A stretch of 64,000 bases of DNA from Todiramphus chloris collaris (taxonomy: Eukaryota > Chordata > Aves > Coraciiformes > Alcedinidae), in assembly GCA_025345505.1 (NCBI GenBank), contig JANVCC010000071.1, forward strand, positions 1,459,468 through 1,523,467. Direction: 5' to 3'. Shown here piece by piece: positions 41,901-53,430 of this stretch (its first letter is position 1; each line of letters starts with the position of its first letter). The position numbers and the translations under genes are program-made. The notes beneath the pieces are model-generated. The model searched no databases. It worked only from the letters and a program-made list of their open reading frames with translations, and had not been told where the DNA came from.

Positions 41901-44900
41901 TTACGCGCGCGTCTGAGTTGGTTTCAGTCGGATGGCGACGTTGCTGCCAGCCCGGGTCCGTTCCTTCGCGTCCTCCCTGCTCGCGCTAACGACAACGGCA
42001 CAAAAAGAACCCGCTGGTGAAGGACGGGAGGAAACCCCAGCCGTTAGCCACGTGAATTATCAGGACAGCAAACTGGTCTGGAGAAGGGTGTTAGGGATGG
42101 GCTTTGTTGTTTGTTTTCCTCTAAAAACCCCTGCACAACAGGAGTCTTCGTGGGGCTTCTAAAGCATTATTTGTGCTTGCAAATAAGAGGCCAAATTTTG
42201 AGACGTGGGGAGCTCAGCATCTCCAAAGGTTTCTACGGGTGACTGGGGTCTAAAAATTCGAGTTGTTTTTAACCACTTTACCTCCTTTTCTGCTCTTCCC
42301 ATCACGGCTCACTGGAGAAATGCACTCTGCTGGTACCCCGGGGGCTGCCTCCCGAGTGAACGTGGCAGCTGATTGCTGTCTTCAGCACAGTTTGCCTGTG
42401 ATGGAGAGTTATTCCCAATGTTTAACAGAACCTTTTTCCTTTCCTTTTTTCTTTCCCTTTTTTTTTTTTTGTTTTCCTTTTTTTTTTTTTTTTTGTTTTG
42501 TTATTATCATTAAGATCCTTTCCAAAAGTCAATCCTGGAGAAGGCAGAGAAGTTTCTGTCTGTTGGATCTGCTTGAAAGTGTTTGCCCAGCGTGTGAGAG
42601 TGCCCTTGTGTATCACTGGAGATGGAAACGGGGCTGGCTGTGCCCATACGGGCCCCGCTGGGAAGGAGAGGAGCTGGAAAGAGAACAGTGTCTGTGGGGA
42701 TGGGGAAGGCTTCCAAATGTTTAAACCAGAATTTTGTCTCTGCTCAACACTAACATCTTTTTCCTAAAATGAAAAGGAGGAAGGAGATCGGTTTATAGCA
42801 AACTAAGGAACGTTTTCTTCTGCCCAAATTAAGTTTGTTTCCCTAAACGAGCAATCCAGCAGACGGGGGAAACCCTGGAACCAAACCTGCATTTTCCAGG
42901 CACCCTTTGCCTGGCTCTGAAACAGCCGAGCACGGGTGGCATCCGGGCTTCTCTTTGGCACTGGCTGCTGCGCCGGTCCCCGTGCACACACCGGTGCCCG
43001 TGCCCGAGGGCCGTCCAGGGCCATCTCTGCCTCTGCTGCCCGCGCTGAGCTCGGCTGAGCTCGTGTGGCTCTTCCTGGGGTTCAGGCTCCCCCAGCCCCC
43101 CGGGCTCCGGTGACCGCGCCGCGAGCCTCGGAGCCCGGGCTGAGGCTTTTACCTGGGGGCAGGTCACGCTGCCCAGGTGCCACTGGGTTCCCATCCAGCC
43201 CAGCCTGGCTGCTCCTGCCCGCTCACAGCTCTGGGCTTGCCTTGGGACCTGCAGCACGGGGACAGAAGAGACGGCGGGCGGTTAAATGGGCAGCACGGAT
43301 GGCAACGGGCTGGTAAGAAAGAGCATCATGGTAACTGCCCTTCTGTCCTAAGGCATCACGCTCGTCTCCGCCTGGGAACGGGCCGGGTCTCCTTCCTTAA
43401 GCTCTGAGTGCAGCCGTGGCTGATAAAGTGATGCGGTGAGGACACCGTGGGCTCAGCCTGGGCCAGTGCTGCCCGCTGGCACGGGGCCCAGGATGGGAAA
43501 AGGAAGAGGCACGGTGATGAGCCTGCAAAGGCTTCGCCCTGCCAAGCACAGCAGGTCTAAGCCACCTTCCCTGGACTTTCTCCTTGCTCAGGGGGGTCTG
43601 CTCCCCTCTCCTTCCCGTACTTCCCCACCAGGAATCCTGCAGTCCCTTCCTCTCCTGGTCTTGCCCTGCCCAGCCTCTGGAGATCTGCCAGATGTCCCCA
43701 CTCTCCTTTCTCAGTCCGTGTCCCTCTGCTTCTCACTGCAGCTCTTGCTTTCAGCTTCTAGGTTTTTAAAATCCTTTTGTCTTCATCGTCCCTTCCTCCT
43801 CCCCTTCCTTTTCTTGTGCTTTTTGCTTTCCAGGCCCATCTACCACATGTTCTCCTGCCATTTATGGGGGACTGGGATGAACATTGATCACAGCCATCTC
43901 AAACCCATCTCTCTCTTTCCCCAAAGAGCCAATGAAAATGTCACCCATGAGATAATCATCATGTTGCTCACGTCCCTTAATTGCTCTCAAAGTACACGTC
44001 GAGGCTGCAGAGCCTCTTTGAAAGGCAGGTTCTGGCCTTTGGCACATTATTGACAGGCTGTTGATAGGCCCCTTTGTTGAGGAGCAATTTTGTCCCTTTT
44101 TCTGTACAATTTTTTTGTGGTTTTTTTTTTTTTTTAATTCTTTTTTTTTTTTTTTAAAGACAGCCCTTTCAGAGAGAGTAGGCTTTAAAAATAGAGCTGA
44201 GCTTTGAGTGAACAGGCACCAGACTTATTCCTGAGAAGCAATGGCACACATGAGATGAGAGCTACCAGCACGTTTCCTACATGGCTCCGTACAAGAAATC
44301 AAAGCTATGAAGGCTGATAGCTTCATCCCAGTTGCTTTTTATTCCTCCTCCTCCTAGACCTGGTAATTAGGTGTTTCCTTGCAGTGTATTGCTAAGCCAT
44401 TGGGCGACTGGTGTGCATTCCAGTGCCCGGTCCCTGGTGAACAGAGCAAGTTGGCGCTCAAGCTGCGCGGTAACCCGGTTGTACCCGCTAGTGATCATCC
44501 TCCTGTTTGTTTAACAGCCTGCTGATGTAGATGGCCCGAGGTTTCCCCATCACAGCAGCCCATCACCATCTGAAGAGCTGTAGAGGTCAGGGGCAGTTGT
44601 GTCCCTGCTGCAAGGGGATGCTGAGAGCAGAGCAAAGCACCCTTGCTCTCCCGTTACTGTCGTGGGCTGAGCTGCTCCACCAGCAGAGTCCGTGCCACGG
44701 CGCCAAGCCATCCTCATGCCCGTAGTGCCCGCGTGCCTTAAAGCCACCTCTTTAAGAACACGTGTATTTTAACATGCCCACCCCCGTGCAAGCTGGGGTC
44801 CCCCTGCCGTAGGTGCCGCGCGTCGAGCTCGGGTTAAGCCAAGCCTAGGAAAGCCTTCAGCACGGCCGTGCAACCCAGCTCCAGCCTCCACCCGAGGGGA

Positions 44901-45900
44901 CCTTCAACGCAACCCTTGGCAAAATCTCCAGGCTATGTGCAAGTGCAAACCAAATCCTGGCAGAAATGAAATCTCTTTCCTCTCTGAAACAATGTCCCTC
45001 GGAATGATTTCGCTGCTAATGAACCCCGACTGAGGCGGTGTATTTTGGAGTCAGTGGTGTGCATTTTAACGAGGAGCTCTCTCCGTGCGGATGTGCAGCA
45101 GCGTAGCCAGCCCCCATCACGGGAGGCTGTGCAGCATCCTAAGTCCCGCATTAAGCTCTGCCTGTAGGAACCCTGGGCCGCTCCGCTGAGACCGCCTGAA
45201 GGTAATCATCTCTCCCAGCCTCCTGGCTGGCCCTAACCAAGTGCATCTATTCCAGGAAACAGCTCTGGAGATTATAAAGTTTAGACTCTAATGCATTCAC
45301 CAGCAACAAGGGGTGGGGGGGGGGGAGTGACGTTTGATTATAGATGAAAAGGGAAAAAAACAAGAGGCTCTGGTATTCAGAAAAACCTCCAGCCATCCGG
45401 CTGCTGAACCCTGCAAGGGATGGGAAGCCTTGAACTTCATCGTTCTCTCTGAGTCAGTTCAGCCAAATCCTAAGCAATACTTGCAAAACATAGTCCGCCT
45501 GGGATTTATCTTGGAATCCTGCCTGATTCCAGTGATGCTCCCAGAGACCGCTGTTCCACAGGTTACACCAGCTCACGCACACGCGCGGCGTGCGTATCAA
45601 ACGGGGAGCAGAGCATCCACGCGCTGCTGGGATCAGTGGGCATTACATTCCATGGAAAGTCAGGAAAAGGAGTTCTCTGAACCTGGAACCTCTTTGCTAG
45701 GCCAGCAGGAAAACACAATGCCTGTCTTCTAGGAAAAAAAAAAAACCAAACCCAAACAACCCCCAAACAAATCTGTTTGTTCATTTCTGAAACTTGTGGA
45801 CTCTCTTGTTCCACCCACCTCCTCCGTGCACATCCCTCCTGGCCAACCACACCTTCAGTGCGCCGAGAGCTGCGCTGAAGTGAAATGTTGGCTGAATTAG
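41901..45900. other. Unique region with pyrimidine tracts and possible conserved non-coding elements
   Basis: An 80-bp T/C tract fills 42428-42505, and T-runs occur at 44.10-44.16 kb. Two unique stretches look enhancer-like: 43925-44085 (CATTATTGACAGGCTGTTGA, then CCCCTTTGTTG, a SOX-type core) and 44925-45080. No exon was recognised. Confidence 0.25.
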
Positions 45901-45920
45901 ATGGGCCGGATTAGAAAGAT

Positions 45921-46021
45921 GATAAAAGATAAGCTAGGAGAAAATAAGACGATAAATAGGTCTGGCAAGATAGATGGATAATCTCCCTCCAAGGCTAAAC
46001 ATGACAGGATAATAACCTTTT
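45921..46021 (+). promoter_or_regulatory. Cluster of six same-strand GATA sites
   Basis: GATA occurs at 45921, 45928, 45951, 45969, 45977 and 46018, all on the plus strand within 101 bp. Those at 45928 (AGATAA) and 45969 (AGATAG) match WGATAR fully. Chance expectation for one strand is about 0.4. It may be an enhancer bound by GATA factors, or simply A/G-rich sequence drift. Confidence 0.35.
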
Positions 46022-46289
46022 TCTTTTCTCTAGTTCCATTTGCTCTTGGCTCTCCAGAGCTTAATTTGGTCTGCTGGTACCCCTGTGAAATGGGTATCGC
46101 AATGTTCTTTCCCACAGAAAAGGGATCCAAAGTGCATTACTTAGGGACAGGTTTGAGTTTAAGATTGGGATGGCAAAAATCAACCAAAGTGTTCTCTTTT
46201 GTCTGCTCAGTTCTCAGCTACCGCTGGTCCTCGGTGCAGGGGAGACAAGCTGGTAAAAGCAGAGAGCTACAGCCTCCTTCTCCCTGCCC
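46022..46289. other. Spacer between GATA cluster and minisatellite
   Basis: Unique sequence with no gene recognised. Confidence 0.35.
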
Positions 46290-46654
46290 ACCTCTGCCAG
46301 GCTGGCAGCAGAGCCCCAGCAGGGCAGGTGCCAGCCTTGCCCTCTCCTCCCGAGCGTGTTCTACCTCTGCCAGGCTGACAGCAGAGCCCCGGCAGGGCAG
46401 GTGCCAGCCTTGCCCTCTCCTCCCGAGCATGTTCCACCTCTGCCAGGCTGGCAGCAGAGCCCCGGCAGGGCAGGTGCCAGCCTTGCCCTCTCCTCCCGAG
46501 CATGTTCCACCTCTGCCAGGCTGGCAGCAGAGCCCTGGCAGGGCAGGTGCCAGCCTTGCCCTCTCCTCCCGAGCGTGTTCCACCTCTGCCAGGCTGGCAG
46601 CAGAGCCCCGGCAGGGCAGGTGCCAGCCTTGCCCTCTCCTCCCGAGCGTGTCCC
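46290..46654. repeat. 73-bp minisatellite, five copies
   Basis: Copies begin (ACCTCTGCCAGGCTG) at 46290, 46363, 46436, 46509 and 46582, an exact 73-bp period, and differ by only a few substitutions (for example GCGTGTT versus GCATGTT). As 73 is not divisible by three, the long open frames on both strands are artefacts of the repeat. Confidence 0.95.
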
Positions 46655-48604
46655 TGCTGCCGGCACCCCGTGAGCCCACGGCTCTGCAGGGCTGCAAACG
46701 CGCACTCGAGAAGCAAGCAAGCAATCGCCCTAGGTGATTTCTGAGCAAACCTAAACAACCTCAGGGCTGTGCCAGCGCCCTCTGAATTCTTTTCTGGAGC
46801 CTTTGCCTTCTGGGTGGCGACATCTCACTCGAGGGGGAGATCCTAAGTGAAGTTTTCTGTCGCTTTGTGTGATTGATTTTTCAAAGTACGTTCATCTGGC
46901 AGCGGCGGAGCAACGGAATATTTGATTAGATGGAATTATGGACCACAGCGTTAATAATTCTCTGGGCTTAACTGAAAAGATTTGCCACCGTTCTCCCTGG
47001 GAACTGCGCGATTTTCTCCTTCTTCTGAGGAGAGGAACTCTCCCCTCTGCTTTAGTGGCGGGCTGTGTTGTTATCTTACGGTGGCTTTCGGTAGCAGAAC
47101 TGACTATTGCTTCTGATTCGGGGGGCTTGAGTCCCTGCAGCTCTGCTCGGGGCTGGAACCTCATCGCTGGAGTGCCCACCACAGCTCTGAATTCTTGGAA
47201 GACCTTAGCGATTTTGGCTGCCCCGTGTCTGTGTTTAGGACACCCCGAAAAGGGGACCGACTGTGAGCCAGGCAGGTGCTGCCGGGTCCCTGGAAACCAG
47301 GACTAATTGAAATACATCACACTGGGCACCCGAAAACATGAGATGCTCTGGAGAACCACAGGAGGCTGTTGCTTCTGCACAGGATCCGGGAAGGCTGTAC
47401 AGCATTAAGTGACGTGGGATAAGAAGAAGATCTTTTCATAACATCATGGAAACATCCTTTAATCCTCGGTTCAGCCAAGTGCTTAACTTGAGGCATGTAT
47501 TTGATTGCTGGGGGAGTTAAAAGCTGAAGTTTCTCTAAGTGCATTTGTATTTCTCTGAAGTGGGGCCTGATATTGTGTAAGTCACCATAGGCTGGATTGA
47601 TGAAAATCCCTGAGGCGGTCACCAAACTAGAATCAAACTAAAGGCAAAGCCCTCCTGTCTCCCCGGAAGGGCGATGCTGAGTAGGACGGAAGGCTTTGCT
47701 GCCTTTCCACACGGCCTTGCCCTCACGCACAGAGCCAGAGGCTGTGCCAGGAAATTCTGTTCTCTGCACTTTCTGCAAGCCCCAAGCCCGAGTGGCAGGG
47801 AGGGTTAAGCGCTGAACGAACACGGAACAAACCGTCCATGCCCCGCAGAGATCAGAGCTTTGTGCAGCCGGGCTGCGCACCCTGGTGATGCAACCGGAGG
47901 GCTCGAATTAGCCCACGATTCCACACCCACTCGGAAAGCAAACAAGTAATCAGGGCAGCAGAAACCCCCCCAGCTCCCCCTCCTCGTCTGTCAGCAGCCC
48001 ATCTTCCAGCCTCTCCTCAGCACGGAGGCACAGCCTGGGTACCAACCCCGGGCCGCGCTCCTACCCGCTCTGCTGTAAAGAAGGGAAGACGTAAGCTCCA
48101 CCGGAGTCGGGATATTGCAGCTCAGTCCTGACTTGTCAGCACTGAACCATGGCCAGGATTTCCAAAGCTGCTTGGAGGGCAATTCCCTTTAATCGCAGCG
48201 AGTGCTGAAGACTCCGGATACCCTGGGCAGCCGCAGGGTGCCCAGACACAAGTCTCAGTGCTGAATATTGCATCAACTGTTCTGTGGCTCGTTTGGTTTT
48301 CTCTTTTCCTATTTCATCTCTAGGCTGAAATTTAGGAAGTGTTATTAAATCAATATCCCAGCACCTGCTTTACTAAGGACAAAGATATTTCAGCATCTAA
48401 AGGCAGATCTTTTTAATAGAATTTACCAATGAACTTAGAACCTCAGCCCTACTTATTATCAGGTGAGGTGTGCACTGCCTTGTTTTGCAGATCCCAGCAG
48501 GACACTAATGGCTGTTCTAAACTCATTCAGTTTTAAAGAGGTGGTAAACAGTGACGCACTTTGAGGCCGCACAAGGATCAGAGCAGCCTTTGCGGGGAGA
48601 CCTG
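46655..48604. other. Unique region, possible conserved element near 46.83-47.0 kb
   Basis: The stretch 46830-46990 (GTGTGATTGATTTTTCAAAG, then AACGGAATATTTGATTAGAT) is unique and AT-rich and looks like a conserved element. No exon or RNA gene was recognised in the rest. Confidence 0.25.
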
Positions 48605-48810
48605 CACAGAATCCGAGAATCAAAGACTGGTGGGGCTTGGAAGGGAGCTCTGGAGACCACCGAGTCCAACCCCCCTGCCAGAGCAGGGGCACCCAGGGCA
48701 GCCCACACAGGAACAGAGCCAGGGGAGTTGGAAAGGCTCCAGAGCAGGAGACTCCACAGCCTCTCTGGGCAGCCTGGGCCAGGCTCTGGCACTCTCACAG
48801 TGAATGGCCA
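48605..48810 (-). mobile_element. CR1 retrotransposon 3' fragment
   Basis: Plus-strand GAATCCGAGAATCAAAGACT, then CCGAGTCCAACCCCCCTGCC and GGAGACTCCACAGCCTCTCT. Very close to the copies at 6.3 and 38.7 kb. Confidence 0.9.
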
Positions 48811-49195
48811 TGTCAATTTTATCACCTGCTTTGCATCTCTTCTGTGCTTTGGGGCCTTACCAGGGTAAGGCAGTTTCACAGGTTTAGGGTAGTTTCACAG
48901 GTTTATTTCTTTTGCTTTCCTAGTAATGGGTTGCTCTGGAGGGGTCTGATATGTTAAGGGAGACAACTCCCATTGATTTCAGCGAACAGAAAAGCCAAAC
49001 TCTTTGCTCAGAGTTGTTCCTTAAGATCCCATTCTGGCACCAACTCCCTCGCACACCTAAACCCTGCTGAAGCGTTTGCTGAACTGGGAGGGGGGTGGGA
49101 TGCGGGTGCTTCGGTGCCTGGCTGAGCCAGACCCCTGGTCTCCCACTGCCCAGCGGAGAGCACGGGGCGAGGCAGGAGCAGGCGGGGGTCACAGT
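48811..49195. other. Intergenic, nothing recognised
   Basis: Contains a short duplication around 48868-48905 (AGTTTCACAGGTTTA twice). Nothing else was recognised. Confidence 0.4.
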
Positions 49196-49345
49196 GCAGC
49201 AGAGGGCACGTGGATGAAGGTGCTGGGAAGAGAGGGACCGTGGATGCAGGTGCTGGGAAGAGAGGGACCATGGAACGGCCCATGGATNNNNNNNNNNGGT
49301 GCTGAGAAGAGGGGGACCATGGAACGGCCCATGGATGCAGGTGCG
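49196..49345. repeat. 30-42 bp minisatellite containing an assembly gap
   Basis: Units GGTGCTGGGAAGAGAGGGAC followed by CATG, with or without an extra GAACGGCCCATG, repeat across 10 Ns at 49288-49297. The N block again sits within the array, so copy number is uncertain. Confidence 0.8.
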
Positions 49346-51999
49346 CGTGTCTGGAGCGGGCGCAGCGCCCACCTCCGCCTGCCAGCTTCGGGTGTCTGGG
49401 GCGTTACAAATCTCTGCCAAAGGGAGAAGAACCTCGACGTGTTTATCCAAGCTTGAAAGCCGTTGCAGATCTTGCGTCTGAAATCCACTCTCTTTTTCCC
49501 TGCTGAGATTCCCAAGCACCTCCCAGTCTCCCAGCGACTCACAGCCCGAAACCCTACCAGATGCCATGATTGCAGTGGAAAAGCAGCTCATTACTGGAGT
49601 GGCAGGCAACGCGCAGACAAATATTTGTGCAAGGAGTACAGAGCCCGGGGACTGGAACACATTGTGTCTCTGAGGGAGGAGGAAAGGGGAAGGAGGATCC
49701 TGCCTTTTGCAAAATTAAATAACAAAAATCTATACGGTGGCTATTTCCAGCAAAACTGAACGTGTTTCCTTCCAGCAAGCACCGTGGCAACCTCCTGCCA
49801 GGACCATTTCCAGTTTACACATTCTGCTAACTACTTTAAGGGTCAGGAATTAATTTAATTCAGTTCATCTATAACCCTGAGCCCCTTGTTCTTCAGAGCC
49901 CTCTGCGTTAGGATGTCTCAGAAAAGAGGCAGGATGGTATCTTTCTACGAGATGCATTTGCTTTGAGACCTCCAGAAAATCACCGGTAAACTAAAAAAAA
50001 CGGTGACAAAATACGCCCTAAGCAAACTGGGATGAGGCTTTGATTAAGCGATGCATTCTGCACAATGCAAACTGTAGTTAGCTTTGGGGGTACGATATCA
50101 CCTGTCCTGAATTTTATTTATTCTTTATTAAATATGAAATCTGATCAGGCGGTTTCCCAGAACGGGGAGATGCACCCATAACAGCATCAGTAGGTATTTG
50201 GTGCACTAGAATTTTCTGGCTTCTCCTCAAGTTCTTTGCATCTGCCCTGTGTTGGGGCAGGAGAGGAGGAACATTTCTTCCCCTTATTTCACAGCTGGAC
50301 TTCAAAGGGAGAAGCCCTTGTACTGATGTTGGAAGAGACAAAGCTGCACAACACCCGGACCTCAGCGTTATGTTGCAGGGAGGAAAGATCACAAACGGAG
50401 TCACCGTGCGGGCCCTGAACGGAAGGGGATTTACAGAGAGACAGAAAGAGCTCTGCCCATCCAAATTCCACAGCCAAGTGCTCCCACCAGTAGTTGGGTC
50501 AACGTATAGAACGCGTGTCTCTGAAGGCTGTGGGTGTAGTCAAGGCCTTAAAGGAAACACCAACTTCCATTTCAAGTGTTTTGTCTTTTTTTTTTCCCCC
50601 ACATATTTAATTCTGAAGGAGCAAATAGAGATTTCCCTACAATGGAGAACAGCTGATTTCCTTGGCCTCCCAGAGACCAACATTACCTCAGGAAAACAGA
50701 GGTGTGAAGCCAGGAGATGGGGACAACCTGAGCCTTGGATTCTATCGCCGTGTTGAGCAAAGTATTTAAACATCCATCTAACGGAGCCGGGTGAGAATTT
50801 CCAGTGAAAAGGGATGCGATTCGTTTAGTCAACAGTCTCAGCCTCCAAAAATGGAGGTAAAACAAACGCAGCAAATCACTTCAGCTGGCAACAGTGATAT
50901 GAAATGCCTTATTTCCAAAGTGCTCAAACACTTTGCTTTTAACATTTTATCTTTTTTCTTAATCCTTTTTTTTTCTCTCTCTCTAAAATATATCTATGGT
51001 TTAATGATCTAAACAGGAGAAAATGTTTTATTCGAGCTTGCTCTAATTTCTGAGTGGAGCCAGAGTTAAATACTTTGCTGTTTTAATTTTCTCAAAGCAG
51101 AAAAAGAAAAACTTTGTTTAATTGGATCCCACTCTATCGTGAGGGGTTTTTTGGGGGGTAAGCATTTTGTGAACAAATCTATTCTGATCCAGCCATTGAG
51201 CATTTACACACAACACAATCTGTCAACGGACCCTAAAGGTACCACTAAAGCAAGACAAATGTTGAGCACTCATATTGAATAAACTGCTGAGGAAAAAGAT
51301 TTTTAAATTACTGTTCACTGAAGAATTTACTCCCAACAGCATCGTGGTGAAATATCCTATTTCTCCTATAAATTAAAGTATTTAAGAGCAACTTTATACA
51401 CACATTACCAGTTCACCACATTTTCAGTAATCTGGAGGTTTTCAGCATTAAGCTTTGATATTGGGGTACAGGGACCGTGTGGATTCCATCCAGATCCATA
51501 CTCTTGGCTTATGGAATATTCAGCCCCTGCTGTACCCCAGGCCTGAAAGCTGACGTTGTACCTCACCCGACGCCGTTGGGGCTGTTCAAGGGAACAGCTC
51601 AAGCTACCCCAATCTCCCCTCCCACTCCATTGCACCCTGGGCTGTCAGATAGACCCCAGCTTTCCCAGTCGCAGCCTCCTCAGTGCCTTTCTCAGGGCAG
51701 CACAGTGACCTTCCAGCCTTTGCGTGGACCATGGACCGCAGCTGGAGCCCAGAACAGCTCGGGAGGTTCTGCCTCCACAGCAGGCACCGAGGGGCTGACT
51801 GGGGCTGTGCCCACTCCCGTTCCCAGCTCACCGTCCCCTCGCACCAGAGCCCCCTGCCACTGTCCCCTGCAGGACTGGACTCACCCTGCCCGGCCTGTCC
51901 CCAGTGAGCTTCCCAGGCTCTGGGAAGGGGACCGGCCAATGGTCCCCCCAAAGGAGAGTCCTGCCCGGACCTGTTGGGCCCGGTGCCAGTGCCCGGTAC
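49346..51999. other. AT-richer unique region, nothing recognised
   Basis: Mostly unique AT-rich sequence (50.9-51.4 kb especially). No CR1, exon or RNA gene was identified. Confidence 0.4.
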
Positions 52000-52124
52000 C
52001 CGGTGCTGGAGCCTGGTGCCTGGTGCCTAGTGCCAGGTGCCGATGCTCAGTGCCCGGTTCCGGTGCTCGGCAGCCGGTACCCGGTACCCGCTTCCCGGTA
52101 CCCGCTTCCCGGTACCCGCTTCCC
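52000..52124. repeat. GC-rich degenerate tandem repeats
   Basis: Degenerate GGTGCC/GGTACC hexamer-type repeats lead into three perfect 14-bp units GGTACCCGCTTCCC at 52083-52124, at the left edge of a CpG island. Confidence 0.8.
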
Positions 52125-52399
52125 TCCCGGGCCGCGCCGCTCGGGCGCTGTCCGCGGTGCTGATTCGCGCTCCGCAGCCCGCCCGGCCCGGCTCAGCCCA
52201 GCCCAGCCCAGCCCAGCCCTCCTCCCACCGCTCCCCTTCCCCCAGGGGAGGCCGGACCCCTTCCCTCAGCACCCCCCGGACACCGCAGCTCCCCCCAGGC
52301 CCCTGCCCGGGGTCCCTCCCCCCAGCCCGGAGCTGCCCGGCTCGCTGGCACCGGGGGGACACCGGTTCCACAGGTGGCCGTGGGGAGGGGGGGGGGGGG

Positions 52400-52917
52400 A
52401 ACCCTCGCCTTCCTTCCCCCGGGCACTGCCGAGCCCCCGGCCGAGTCCCCTCGCTGGAGCTCACCTGTCCCCGGGTCACCTTTGCGAGCAGAGGGGCTGG
52501 GAAAGCTGCCCTGCCTCTGCCTCGGGGCTTTTATCGGGCGCGGCGGGGGCGGGGGGGCGGCGGGCGGAGCAGCCGGGCGGGGACGCTGCGCCGCGGCCAA
52601 CGGGAAGCGGCTCTGCCCGGCGAGCGCCGAGCTCGCCCGGATTACATCATGGAGAGCTGCCGGCGCTTCAGCCGAAGAGTCTCCTCCCGCGCCGGGGCGG
52701 GTCGGGTCGGGTCGGAGGAGGGGTAGCGGATAGCAACAGGTCCGGCCAGCGGGGCAGCGGCTCCCGGAGCCCTTGGAAATGGGGCAGCGGCGGGGAAGCG
52801 GGGGACGAAGCTGTCCCCGTGTGCGTGTGCGGGGGTGGGGCAGCCGGCCCGGGGAGCCAGAGGGGTCCCCGCCGAGCTTCAGGCTCAGCGAGGACCTGCG
52901 TGGTTTGCTTTGCGGGG
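52400..52917 (+). promoter_or_regulatory. CpG-island promoter with plus-strand first exon (possibly DPP9 5'UTR)
   Basis: A dense CpG island spans about 52.1-52.9 kb with several GC boxes. On the plus strand, TTTGCGGGG|GTAAGTTG gives a strong donor at 52918-52919. A short frame at the ATG near 52650 (MESCRRFSRRVSS) stops soon and looks non-coding. By synteny DPP9 should follow on the plus strand, and its first exon in mammals is non-coding. No DPP9 coding exon occurs before 64 kb, so a separate lncRNA is equally possible. Confidence 0.4.
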
Positions 52918-53348
52918 GTAAGTTGTTCGGCATCTCCCCGGACCAAACCCTACGCAGCCTGTTCTGTTCTTCCCCTCTCGCCGCAATGTCCCTCCGCCTG
53001 TGTTGCTCATACTCTGATTTCCCAGCCCAACGGATTGGCTGAGTTTCACCTCAAATTCCCAGACATGACCATCCTGGGCTTGGAGCTTACCCAAAACCCC
53101 AGCCCTCCATTCCTTCCTGGAGACACTGAGCTGACTTGCAGACCAGATCTGAGTTGCTAGCATCCACTTGGTGCTCTGATGTTCAAGGAGGTCAGACAGT
53201 TCTTCCCTCGAGTGTGCCTCACAGACCACTCACCAGTGAAAACAAATTCCTTTCTTAACCCTCACAGCCAGGAACACACAAGATATTTGTGGCTTTGATC
53301 GGGGGGGGGCAGTTGGGATGGATTTGTGTTGCCTCTCAGACTGAAAAT
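52918..53348. other. Unique sequence right of the CpG island
   Basis: Nothing recognised. Confidence 0.35.
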
Positions 53349-53430
53349 AGAACCATAGAATTGTAGAATGTTGGAAGGGATACACAGGCTGCAGACACCA
53401 GTTCCTCAAGCCTGCCCGGAGGGTTGGGGT
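53349..53430 (-). mobile_element. Short CR1-tail-like fragment
   Basis: AGAACCATAGAATTGTAGAATGTTGGAAGGG is the usual complement of a CR1 tail; only this end is recognisable. Confidence 0.5.

Noticed and set aside
46066-46758. Several repetitive ORFs on both strands
   Set aside because: They are by-products of the 73-bp minisatellite.
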